Shown here in pieces: positions 1-5,328 of a stretch of 5,328 nucleotides of DNA. Under the pieces are notes generated by a model that saw nothing but the letters and a program-made list of their open reading frames with translations, did no database searches and was not told where the DNA came from. The stretch spans positions 1 through 5,328 of the forward strand of contig JBLHWU010000330.1 in NCBI GenBank assembly GCA_047629355.1, in the 5' to 3' direction. The DNA is from CAYUNA01 sp047629355. GTDB taxonomy: Bacteria > Bacteroidota > Bacteroidia > Chitinophagales > Saprospiraceae. Position 1 is the first letter of the stretch, and the number at the start of each line of letters is the position of its first letter. The translations under genes and the position numbers were made by a program.

Positions 1-2547
1 ACGAGCGGTAAAAGCAGCTTGTTTTATTTTGATACTGGTAGCAAGGGTGTAATCCTCTCCATTTAATGTAAATTCTGCTCCTTCTAAATCTTCATTTATG
101 GTCGCTTCTTGGATTCCATTATTTGCTACATCAAGATTAAAAGAAAAATAATCATATGGGGAAAGGCAAGGAAGTCCAAGATGCCCTGCAATATAACTAG
201 ATTCAGTAACCACATTTCCTTGAACATCAAAAGCAAAATCACTTAAATTACTTTTAAAAGTATTAATGGTCATTATTGGCTGAACATCTAGCCAATAATT
301 TGAGATACTTAAGTCTAACCCTTTTGCGCTAATCAAACACATGTTAGTTGATTCGTCGTCTTGAATATAATTTAGAATGAGGTCTTCACTAATGGACATT
401 TGGTTACTTCCATCAAAACCAGTTGGAATTAGAAGAGAAAATTCATCAAAATACATGCCCTTCCAAAGTCCATTTGGGATAGCCGCCGGCGACTCTTCTT
501 CCGACAAATCAAAGGTCACTTTTTTGGGATTCACCTGAATCATCGTATTTGGAATTGCCCTAAAATCATCATCTCCTGCAACATCTATTGCCGAAAAATA
601 GTAAGGGTTATCCGCATTTGAAAAATGGTAGGTAACGGGCTGATTATCGATATTTTTGACCTTATTGGAGGTAGTCATCGACCCATCCAACACAAAAGTA
701 AAGACGTCTTTGATTACCAAAAATTCGCTATTAGAAGTAGTTCCACTTGCAAAATAATTGAGTTTAAAACCTAAGGGGTCTGTCAAAGTAAATTCAGCGG
801 CTTCCACCGGAATAGCATCACTAATCAATTCATATCCATTATACGGAATTGCGACTATCGCCGATTGAACGATTGGGTTTCCACTTTGGTCTGGGTGGGG
901 CAATCTCCATTTTACACGACCTTCCAATTTTATACTGGTCGCATCTACGATGACGTGTTCTGTATCAAAATTAGCTTCTCCATATTCATCCATTTCATCT
1001 TCATTGCCCCCAGCTACTCCACTATTATCTAAATGAATGATTACATTCTCAACGGGCTCTCTAATGATACCTTCACTCAATGAATATTCTCCATCTTCCT
1101 CATAAGGTACCACGATAACATCAGTAAAATGCATGTCTATCTCTCTGCCTTCTGCAGTAATAGCCATCTTTCCAACCCCAGATACTCTATATTCAGAGCC
1201 TGCTAATCTTTCGTGTTTTTCTAAGCTGGTTACCGTAATCCAGTTGGGAGTTGCTCCAGCACCTGCCCTGATTTTTTCAACAACAGGAGGGGTTTTAAAG
1301 GTTCGTACTTCACTAACCGCCATTTCTGTTTCAGGGTCTGCTCCAGAATCAACAAAACCTTTAACTTGCCACGCAAATCTTTTCTCCGTAGGCAAAGTGT
1401 AGCGGTCTTCTGGCATATAAACAACCCCATTTGTTGAAAAAATACCCGTTTGACTTTCATACCAAGCAGGCTTATTATTCATAGCAAATACGATGTCTTC
1501 CCCTTCATCTACTTCCACAATTTTTACTCGATAAAATATCTGTTGCGTTAACTGTGCATTTACAGGTCTATTCCATTGAAATCCCAATAAGCCCAAGCCA
1601 GCACCGGGATTATATCTCAAACTCACTCGTGCATCATTATCTGGAGCAGTCAATTCCAAAGAGCCATTGGGGTCCACCCCATAATAAAAAGAATACACCT
1701 CACTCAGTCCGTTATTCTCAAAAGTCGTCGTTCCTACCATATCTTCTGCCTGAATGCGATAAGCATATCGTTTTCCAAGTACAAGAGGTTGTTGATTTGC
1801 CCCATATTGAAACGAGGTCACATTCATAATCGGAGGTTCTAAATCTCCATCATAAATAAGGGTCGCGGAATTATTAATGGCATCATTTGGATTTTGATTG
1901 GGCAGCACTTCGGCAATGCTCAATTTATAATTCGTTTGAATCGACAAATCGGCATTGGTCTGCCAATTAAAGAACAAATCCTGGTTGCCGCCTGTCATTG
2001 GAACCGTCGAATAATTACCTGGGGTCACTAAAGTAGGAGGGTAATTTTTCTTAAAATATTGGGGTATACAACTATTAATCGACAGCGGCACATCCACTCG
2101 GTAGTAATCAAATGCCTGCACACATAGGGTATAAACTCCTTCTGGAAGTCCCGAACCATTGGCTTGCAAGGCTTGTGGCGAAATCCCATTAATCAACATG
2201 TTACTGGGATTGAAATAATTGGACAATTCACTTGCCGAAAGCGGATTGGCACCAGGGAAAAGGCTAATAATGGGCGGCCTATACCCTGGTTTGGTAATCA
2301 AAGAAATGCCATTACCCTCTATAGATATTTTTAGCTGCACCCCATAGTCTAACTCATTGAAATCATTCAAAAACAAATTGAACACCAATTGATTAGAACC
2401 CATCGCAGTTAGGTCTGTCAAGTAGGTGGTACTCGGTGGCGTAAATTGTACACTGGCTGTGATTGGATAAATTACCTGTCCTTTGGCTTCCTGTCCAATC
2501 AGCAAAATCGTGAATAAAAAAGTGATGGAGAATAGTATATTTTTCAT
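1..2547 (-). CDS. TANFOR-type secreted/surface protein with fibronectin III-like repeats (3' end outside window)
   Basis: An uninterrupted minus-strand frame of 849 codons begins at the ATG at 2547 and runs off the left edge, so the C-terminus is missing. Residues 1-23 form a signal peptide (Lys2, hydrophobic core 4-17, AKG before Gln24), so the product is exported. Residues about 25-178 resemble from memory the TANFOR N-terminal domain of Bacteroidota: LKISIEGNGISLIT (72-85), RPPIISLFPG (90-99), YFNPSNM (111-117), LPEGVYTLCVQAFDY (134-148), with Cys142 and Cys160 as a possible disulfide. Two fibronectin III-like units follow, about 190-290 (FFNWQ, then KRYAYRIQAED) and 296-420 (GFQWNRP, then KRFAWQVKGFV). 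Residues about 430-849 are acidic, beta-rich and unassigned, with WKGMYFDEFSLLIP starting at Trp695. The start lies 16 nt after the barrel gene stop, behind a run of seven T and without a Shine-Dalgarno, which is normal for the phylum. The function is unknown; a cell-surface adhesive or scaffold role is inference. Confidence 0.85.
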   Translation of the reverse strand, partial: MKNILFSITFLFTILLIGQEAKGQVIYPITASVQFTPPSTTYLTDLTAMGSNQLVFNLFLNDFNELDYGVQLKISIEGNGISLITKPGYRPPIISLFPGANPLSASELSNYFNPSNMLINGISPQALQANGSGLPEGVYTLCVQAFDYYRVDVPLSINSCIPQYFKKNYPPTLVTPGNYSTVPMTGGNQDLFFNWQTNADLSIQTNYKLSIAEVLPNQNPNDAINNSATLIYDGDLEPPIMNVTSFQYGANQQPLVLGKRYAYRIQAEDMVGTTTFENNGLSEVYSFYYGVDPNGSLELTAPDNDARVSLRYNPGAGLGLLGFQWNRPVNAQLTQQIFYRVKIVEVDEGEDIVFAMNNKPAWYESQTGIFSTNGVVYMPEDRYTLPTEKRFAWQVKGFVDSGADPETEMAVSEVRTFKTPPVVEKIRAGAGATPNWITVTSLEKHERLAGSEYRVSGVGKMAITAEGREIDMHFTDVIVVPYEEDGEYSLSEGIIREPVENVIIHLDNSGVAGGNEDEMDEYGEANFDTEHVIVDATSIKLEGRVKWRLPHPDQSGNPIVQSAIVAIPYNGYELISDAIPVEAAEFTLTDPLGFKLNYFASGTTSNSEFLVIKDVFTFVLDGSMTTSNKVKNIDNQPVTYHFSNADNPYYFSAIDVAGDDDFRAIPNTMIQVNPKKVTFDLSEEESPAAIPNGLWKGMYFDEFSLLIPTGFDGSNQMSISEDLILNYIQDDESTNMCLISAKGLDLSISNYWLDVQPIMTINTFKSNLSDFAFDVQGNVVTESSYIAGHLGLPCLSPYDYFSFNLDVANNGIQEATINEDLEGAEFTLNGEDYTLATSIKIKQAAFTAR

Positions 2548-2563
2548 AAAAAAAGTTGATTGT

Positions 2564-4360
2564 CTAAAAAGTAAATAAGTAACTGGTCATTCCCTGAATT
2601 TCTGAATAAGTGTTTTCGTCATTGATGCCATCTATTTTATATAAATGGCTCAATTTTACGCCCACATTATGGTGTTTTGAAATTTTATAATCCAGTCCAA
2701 ATCGGTTTTGCAATACGCTAAATGTCGAACTCCCATCTTGGAAATTGGTACGATAAGAGGCATAATATTTGGCAGAAATACCCTTTTTTGGAAATTTCTT
2801 GACCAACCCTATGCCTGGTCCGATGATGGTCGCCTCCATATCTTGGCTTTTACTTTGGGTATAGCTAATAGTGGCATTAAAGCCAATGTTCTTTTTTGTT
2901 ACAAATAAATTATAAAACATGCCACCCGTCAAAAACTCAGTCGTAATATCTGAAATGCTGTATTCATCGCGTGAATTGGCAGTTTGATAACTAATGTTGC
3001 CTGATAGACTTTGGCGGCGTTCTTTTGTACCCAAATTATAATTAGCTCCGAGCGTATAACCCGTTGATACTTGATAAAAATCTAAGGAATCCGATAATTC
3101 TTCTTTCACCGCTAATAAGGAAGAAGAAAAATTAGAATAACTTGCATACATATTAAACTCAGGGCTAAAAACCTGATTTAAACTCAAGGAACCAATTACC
3201 CGTTTTGACCGATTATCCAAGTCTTCATTGAGGTTGTTGCGCTGAAAACCGATGCTTCCGTTGATGACTGTTTTTCCTTCTTTTAGCATCGCACTGCCAT
3301 TGAATGTATAATCCTCCAGATCGTCTTGAAAATAGTAAGCCCCCAACGTCCGATAGTCTGGCGCAATGCGGTTGTATTTGACGCCAATCCTATAATTTGA
3401 GAATTTATACGAAAGGGAAGATTTGACACTCTGTCTAATTTGTGTAGAAATATTAGGTACAAAAAGTCCTTCAACATCAGAGAAAACAGGAAGACTTTCT
3501 CTCGTTCCTTCACTTCTACGGTCACGCGTAAAAGCACTCACCGCCCAGTCTGCTTTAAGCGTCAATGCTTTAAATAACTGGTATTGACCAGTCGCACCCA
3601 ATACCAAATTGTCTTCTGGTTTGATGGCGTTATTACCAAATGGTTGCTGAATACTGTTGATTTCATCATAGCCTCGGAATAAAATGAGGTCGATATAATT
3701 GGTCGCTTGTTTTTTACTAATAATGCCTGCTTTAAATCCATAACCCATTCTTCGATAAGTTGGTTGCACATTATTTTCAGCTGCTTCTATGGCTTCAACG
3801 GGTCGGCGCAATCGTCCATACATTCCACTAAACCGAAAGCTGAATAACTTAGATTTGATGGGCGGTGTCAACTCTAATCCAACCCCCAGAAAAGTATGTC
3901 CACTTAGTGTAAGCGGCGAAAAATTCATATTTCGATACCCTAAATGTGCCGTTGCCCATTTGTATTTTGGACTTATCCCTACTTGATTAAACGGCTGTAA
4001 AAAAGAGGCATCCAGTTGACTGAAATTACCATCAAGCGGGATATCAATACCCACACCCAATAAGCTGGCATTCAAATTAGTAGTAAATAAATAAGAAAAG
4101 TTGTCTCGGCGGGATTCAATACCAAAAGCTTGGTACAAACCCAAGTTCATACCAATAGAACCAGAAATAGAGAAAGGGTTTTCCAATCTATCTTTGATAT
4201 CTTTTTTTACTTCATCAACTTTGTTCGTCACTTGGTCTGGAAAATCCTGTGCGTACAAAGGATTTATGCCCACCACGAAGAAAGTCAACAAAATTAGCAG
4301 AATATTTTTTTCCGCATTCGAGAGAAAAGTACCCATAAATAAGTAGATGTTTTCATTCAT
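2564..4360 (-). CDS. Outer-membrane beta-barrel protein, partner of TANFOR protein
   Basis: This complete 598-residue protein has a signal peptide whose hydrophobic core is at residues 20-32, ending PLYA before Gln38. A short charged segment (44-60, KVDEVKKDIKDRLE) precedes the barrel. The mature chain alternates polar and hydrophobic/aromatic residues in many amphipathic strands and ends SYLFTF, with the C-terminal Phe typical of BAM-assembled barrels. Residues 79-164 hold the most recognisable block: GIESRRDNFSYLF, QPFNQVGISPKYKW (122-135), LGYRNMNFSPLTLSGHTFLG (140-159). I recall this block in Bacteroidota outer-membrane proteins encoded beside TANFOR genes. No plug, TonB box or enzymatic motif is visible. 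The 16-nt gap to the downstream gene implies co-transcription. The ATG at 4360 is preceded by AGAGAA; Met9 (4336) is an alternative giving a more ordinary signal peptide. A role in exporting or anchoring the neighbouring protein is inference. The frame is certain, the barrel class likely, the function unknown. Confidence 0.88.
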   Translation of the reverse strand: MNENIYLFMGTFLSNAEKNILLILLTFFVVGINPLYAQDFPDQVTNKVDEVKKDIKDRLENPFSISGSIGMNLGLYQAFGIESRRDNFSYLFTTNLNASLLGVGIDIPLDGNFSQLDASFLQPFNQVGISPKYKWATAHLGYRNMNFSPLTLSGHTFLGVGLELTPPIKSKLFSFRFSGMYGRLRRPVEAIEAAENNVQPTYRRMGYGFKAGIISKKQATNYIDLILFRGYDEINSIQQPFGNNAIKPEDNLVLGATGQYQLFKALTLKADWAVSAFTRDRRSEGTRESLPVFSDVEGLFVPNISTQIRQSVKSSLSYKFSNYRIGVKYNRIAPDYRTLGAYYFQDDLEDYTFNGSAMLKEGKTVINGSIGFQRNNLNEDLDNRSKRVIGSLSLNQVFSPEFNMYASYSNFSSSLLAVKEELSDSLDFYQVSTGYTLGANYNLGTKERRQSLSGNISYQTANSRDEYSISDITTEFLTGGMFYNLFVTKKNIGFNATISYTQSKSQDMEATIIGPGIGLVKKFPKKGISAKYYASYRTNFQDGSSTFSVLQNRFGLDYKISKHHNVGVKLSHLYKIDGINDENTYSEIQGMTSYLFTF

Positions 4361-4404
4361 AATAATTTCTCTTTTAGGTGATTCTTATTGATTTTTTAGT
4401 ACTC

Positions 4405-4432
4405 TGTATAGACCTTTGATGCTTTACTGCAA
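4405..4432 (-). promoter_or_regulatory. Possible promoter of the barrel/TANFOR operon
   Basis: On the minus strand TTGCAG (4432-4427) and TATACA (4410-4405) are separated by 16 nt. Counted as the Bacteroidota form, TTG is followed by 19 nt and then TA, which fits the -33/-7 spacing, but the TTTG part of the TAnnTTTG element is absent. Transcription would start near 4398, leaving about 38 nt of leader before the ATG at 4360. The rest of the 4361-4485 interval is AT-rich and shows no better match and no terminator. This is a weak motif-based proposal. Confidence 0.25.
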
Positions 4433-4478
4433 CGCAGACCAAAATCTTAACAACTTTTTATTGAAGTTTTAGATTCTA

Positions 4479-4485
4479 TTTGATT
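4479..4485. repeat. Left target-site duplication of MITE1
   Basis: TTTGATT lies directly outside the left inverted repeat and is repeated exactly at 4716-4722 outside the right one. The shared direct repeat can be stretched to ATTTGATTT (4478-4486 and 4715-4723) by counting one terminal base of the element on each side, so the true duplication is 7-9 bp. Confidence 0.8.
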
Positions 4486-4518
4486 TGAGTGTGTAACAAT
4501 TTAGTGGTATTCTAATAT
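4486..4518 (+). repeat. MITE1 left terminal inverted repeat
   Basis: This 33-bp repeat starts TGAGTGTGT, contains AATTTAGTGG and ends TAATAT; it matches the reverse complement of 4683-4715 at 28 positions. The match resumes at GACC (4541-4544, complementary to GGTC 4679-4682) after skipping the 22-nt hairpin 4519-4540, so the original arm may have been 37 bp. Confidence 0.85.
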
Positions 4519-4540
4519 ATAAGTAGGTCACCCTACTTAT
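4519..4540 (+). repeat. Hairpin interrupting the left arm of MITE1
   Basis: ATAAGTAGG and CCTACTTAT form a perfect 9-bp stem around the loop TCAC. The hairpin falls exactly between the two parts of the left arm that pair with 4679-4715, and the right arm has no counterpart. It would protrude as a side stem from the folded element. Confidence 0.75.
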
Positions 4541-4548
4541 GACCAATC

Positions 4549-4580
4549 GAAGCGAGAAAATCGTAAGATTTTCGAGCTTC
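4549..4580 (+). repeat. Hairpin with GTAA (GNRA-type) loop and tandem GA mismatches
   Basis: Five pairs (GAAGC/GCTTC) are followed by a symmetric GA/GA internal loop, then seven pairs (GAAAATC/GATTTTC) closed by the loop GTAA. GNRA loops and tandem G-A mismatches are stable RNA building blocks only when read on the plus strand; the other strand would give TTAC and TC/TC. This argues for plus-strand transcription of the element, although no promoter is identified. Confidence 0.7.
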
Positions 4581-4594
4581 ACAAACCAATACCG

Positions 4595-4615
4595 CGCGTC
4601 GCCTAAGGCGATGCG
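4595..4615 (+). repeat. GC-rich hairpin of MITE1
   Basis: CGCGTCGCC and GGCGATGCG pair over nine positions, one a G-T wobble, around the 3-nt loop TAA. It is markedly GC-richer than its surroundings. Ten nucleotides separate it from the long hairpin starting at 4626, an arrangement mirrored in MITE2. Confidence 0.75.
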
Positions 4616-4625
4616 TAAGGGGGAC

Positions 4626-4669
4626 TTGAGGGAGAAAAGTGGTTTTTAAAAACCACTTTTCTCCCTCAA
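4626..4669. repeat. Perfect 44-bp palindrome in MITE1
   Basis: Two 22-nt arms, starting TTGAGGGAGAAAAG and meeting at TTTTTAAAAA (centre between 4647 and 4648), are exact reverse complements with no spacer. As RNA or single-stranded DNA this makes one very long stem. It is followed by ACTCCC (4670-4675). There is no T-tract beyond either arm, so it is not an ordinary intrinsic terminator. Confidence 0.9.
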
Positions 4670-4682
4670 ACTCCCTTGGGTC

Positions 4683-4715
4683 ATATTAAGATGCCACTAA
4701 ATTATCACACACTCA
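4683..4715 (-). repeat. MITE1 right terminal inverted repeat
   Basis: This is the 33-bp partner of 4486-4518; its reverse complement starts TGAGTGTGTGATAATTTAG. Five transitions distinguish it from the left copy. Confidence 0.85.
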
Positions 4716-4722
4716 TTTGATT
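4716..4722. repeat. Right target-site duplication of MITE1
   Basis: TTTGATT immediately follows the right inverted repeat and repeats 4479-4485 exactly, marking the original insertion site in AT-rich sequence. Confidence 0.8.
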
Positions 4723-5074
4723 TTTGAAGGAATATCATAGCTCTATAGCCTAATACAGTTGCATTCAAGTATAACTAAATGATGCTTTTAACACTTATTA
4801 TTTATGATTAAAAGAAGGGAATCTCTATTATAGACATACGGAATTAAATAGAACCTGTCGTACATCTTGAACTATCTTTTGTCGATACTCATCGTTAAAG
4901 TCCTCAATGAACCAAAGGCTCCGTTTACGTTTTTCACCTCGATTATCAACAAAATCTAAACCAATAGATCAGACATTTCCTTATTAATTTCATACTAGAA
5001 GCGTTTATTTTAGAACACTTTCTATATCAACAGTGATAAAGGAATTGGTGAAAAAAAATCTACTCATCCTGACT
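4723..5074. other. Non-coding spacer between the two MITEs
   Basis: This 352-bp stretch has no intact gene on either strand. It is AT-rich and contains one open minus-strand fragment (4828-4968) preceded in the same frame by several stops. The part 4723-4827 shows nothing recognisable. The part 4969-5074 has a run of eight T on the minus strand (plus-strand A-run near 5051-5058), where frames appear to shift. It reads as a decaying coding region rather than a designed regulatory region. Confidence 0.5.
4828..4968 (-). pseudogene. Open 46-codon fragment of an unidentified decayed gene
   Basis: The minus strand is open from just after a TGA (4971-4969) to a TAA (4830-4828), reading SIGLDFVDNRGEKRKRS, then LWFIEDFNDEYRQ and VRQVLFNSV. 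It has no start codon. The composition is protein-like (charged and aromatic mix, no low complexity), and upstream the same frame continues as FTNSFITVDIESVLK before stops, suggesting an older gene broken by mutations. The DFV and IEDFN spacing faintly recalls the start of an IS3-type DDE integrase domain, but the match is too weak to assign. It may equally be chance. Confidence 0.35.
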
Positions 5075-5082
5075 CGTCCTTT
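5075..5082. repeat. Left target-site duplication of MITE2
   Basis: CGTCCTTT abuts the GTAAC end of the element and is repeated exactly at 5236-5243. Eight base pairs is the length known for IS66-family insertions. Confidence 0.88.
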
Positions 5083-5096
5083 GTAACTACTCAGGT
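5083..5096 (+). repeat. MITE2 left terminal inverted repeat
   Basis: GTAACTACTCAGGT matches the reverse complement of 5222-5235 at 13 of 14 positions; similarity ends abruptly after it. Confidence 0.85.
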
Positions 5097-5110
5097 CTTA
5101 TTTTGGGGAG

Positions 5111-5155
5111 TTTGAGGGAAGAGTTTGGGCAATAAGCCCAAATTCTTCCCTCAAA
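5111..5155. repeat. Long hairpin of MITE2
   Basis: TTTGAGGGAAGAGTTTGGGC (5111-5130) pairs with 5136-5155 over 20 positions, with a single G-T wobble (5123/5143), around the 5-nt loop AATAA. The outer part TTGAGGGA is shared with the long palindrome of MITE1, and GGGAG precedes it as ACTCCC follows its counterpart there. No T-tract follows on either strand. Confidence 0.88.
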
Positions 5156-5167
5156 AACACCCAGCCA

Positions 5168-5182
5168 GCCGCCTTCGGCGGC
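5168..5182. repeat. GC-rich hairpin of MITE2
   Basis: GCCGCC and GGCGGC pair around the loop TTC. It lies 12 nt from the long hairpin and, read on the minus strand, precedes it, just as the GC-rich hairpin precedes the long palindrome in MITE1 on the plus strand. Confidence 0.75.
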
Positions 5183-5221
5183 GGGTCAGGGGAGAGAAAA
5201 CCCCTTTGTCAACTAGAGAGT

Positions 5222-5235
5222 ACCTGACTAGTTAC
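5222..5235 (-). repeat. MITE2 right terminal inverted repeat
   Basis: ACCTGACTAGTTAC is the partner of 5083-5096 and ends with the GTTAC terminus directly before the target duplication. Confidence 0.85.
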
Positions 5236-5243
5236 CGTCCTTT
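5236..5243. repeat. Right target-site duplication of MITE2
   Basis: CGTCCTTT repeats 5075-5082 exactly, giving an unambiguous element boundary and an empty-site prediction. Confidence 0.88.
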
Positions 5244-5328
5244 TCTTATTTAGTAAAAACGATTCAATAACTTGGGCCATTATGCTTGTCCTTTTCCCTT
5301 CTAAAAAACACAAAAAATAGTTCCGTAA

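Larger units (their letters stand above)
4486..4715. mobile_element. MITE1: 230-bp non-autonomous element with 33-bp inverted repeats
   Basis: The element is bounded by imperfect inverted repeats (4486-4518 and 4683-4715, 28 of 33 positions identical, all five differences being transitions) and flanked by a direct repeat of 7-9 bp. It contains no open frame of useful size; instead nearly its whole length is occupied by hairpins at 4519-4540, 4549-4580, 4595-4615 and 4626-4669. Such a small, gene-free, fully delimited unit fits a miniature inverted-repeat transposable element mobilised in trans. The ends read TGAGTGTGT and a duplication of 8-9 bp would suit IS256/Mutator-like transposases, but I do not recognise the parent IS. 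The element sits about 125 bp upstream of the operon start. Confidence 0.85.
5083..5235. mobile_element. MITE2: 153-bp IS66-type non-autonomous element
   Basis: The ends are inverted repeats GTAACTACTCAGGT (5083-5096) and the reverse complement of 5222-5235, GTAACTAGTCAGGT, differing at one of 14 positions. A perfect 8-bp target duplication flanks them. IS66-family elements are known for terminal GTAA and 8-bp duplications, so the element was probably mobilised by an IS66-type transposase encoded elsewhere. It encodes no protein. The interior holds a 20-bp stem (5111-5155), a GC hairpin (5168-5182), a 5-bp AGGGG/CCCCT stem (5188-5205) and a subterminal AACTAG/CTAGTT pair (5211-5233). It has split a short minus-strand reading frame that starts at 5280. 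Confidence 0.88.
5209..5280 (-). pseudogene. Short reading frame truncated by MITE2
   Basis: An ATG at 5280 opens MAQVIESFLLNKKRT, then enters MITE2 sequence (VTSQVLSS) and stops at 5209 after 23 codons. Upstream on the minus strand lie purine-rich GAAGGG and AAAGGA, a plausible ribosome binding site. Removing MITE2 and one duplication copy restores MAQVIESFLLNKKRTSQDE before a stop, followed by frame changes, so the gene may already have been broken before insertion. The family is not recognised. The remaining flank 5281-5328 shows nothing else definite. Confidence 0.35.

Noticed and set aside
1133..1829. Plus-strand and alternate-frame open stretches (for example 1133-1402 and 1554-1829) inside the TANFOR gene
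   Set aside because: They lie opposite a continuous 849-codon frame with clear signal peptide and domain pattern; their translations are Ser/Pro/His-rich with no family resemblance.
2708..4346. Open stretches opposite or in other frames within the barrel gene (2708-2908, 3283-3537, 3562-3771, 3789-3986, 4101-4346)
   Set aside because: They are shadows of the complete 598-residue barrel frame and show no independent start context or domain.
4440..4480. TAAGATTTTGG on the minus strand upstream of the barrel gene as a Bacteroidota -7 element
   Set aside because: It does not fit TAnnTTTG (the two bases before the NN are AG) and no TTG lies at the expected upstream distance.
4626..5155. Long hairpins as intrinsic terminators
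   Set aside because: Neither 4626-4669 nor 5111-5155 is followed by a T-tract on either strand, and no complete gene ends just before them.
4486..5235. Hairpin-rich region as a CRISPR array or integron attC sites
   Set aside because: There are no regularly spaced direct repeats with unique spacers and no integrase or attC core sites; terminal repeats with target duplications explain the structure.
4361..5328. tRNA, rRNA or riboswitch in the intergenic region
   Set aside because: No cloverleaf, rRNA-like core or recognisable aptamer was seen; the visible hairpins belong to the two mobile elements.

Overview
The window looks like a chromosomal segment of a Bacteroidota bacterium, probably a Saprospiria- or Chitinophagia-like lineage. 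It is AT-rich. Both large genes are exported-protein genes of types known mainly from that phylum, signal peptides are followed by Gln, and start codons lack strong Shine-Dalgarno sequences. The assignment rests on remembered family resemblance; no database search was run.

Layout. Positions 1-4360 hold two genes read leftwards (minus strand) and separated by only 16 nt, so very likely one operon. The upstream gene (4360-2564) encodes a 598-residue outer-membrane beta-barrel. The downstream gene (2547 to beyond position 1) encodes a large secreted or surface protein with a TANFOR-type N-terminal domain and fibronectin-III-like repeats. Only its first 849 codons are present. This barrel plus TANFOR pairing recurs in Bacteroidota as I recall it, and its function is not established.

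Positions 4361-5328 contain no intact gene of normal size. The region holds two small non-autonomous transposable elements (MITE-like), both delimited to the base by terminal inverted repeats and target-site duplications. MITE1 (4486-4715, 230 bp) has 33-bp ends (28/33 identical) and a flanking TTTGATT duplication (up to 9 bp if terminal bases are counted). MITE2 (5083-5235, 153 bp) has GTAAC-type ends and a perfect 8-bp duplication CGTCCTTT, matching what is known for IS66-family insertions. Between and beyond them lie decayed coding fragments on the minus strand, one of them split by MITE2.

The most unusual observation is that the two MITEs have unrelated ends but carry the same kind of internal cargo in opposite orientations: a GC-rich hairpin, a 10-12 nt spacer, and a long hairpin starting TTGAGGGA and ending in a shared 14-mer, TCCCTCAAACTCCC. 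MITE1 also has a hairpin with a GNRA-type tetraloop and symmetric GA/GA mismatches, which suggests a folded RNA. MITE1 ends about 125 bp upstream of the barrel gene and could influence transcription of the operon.
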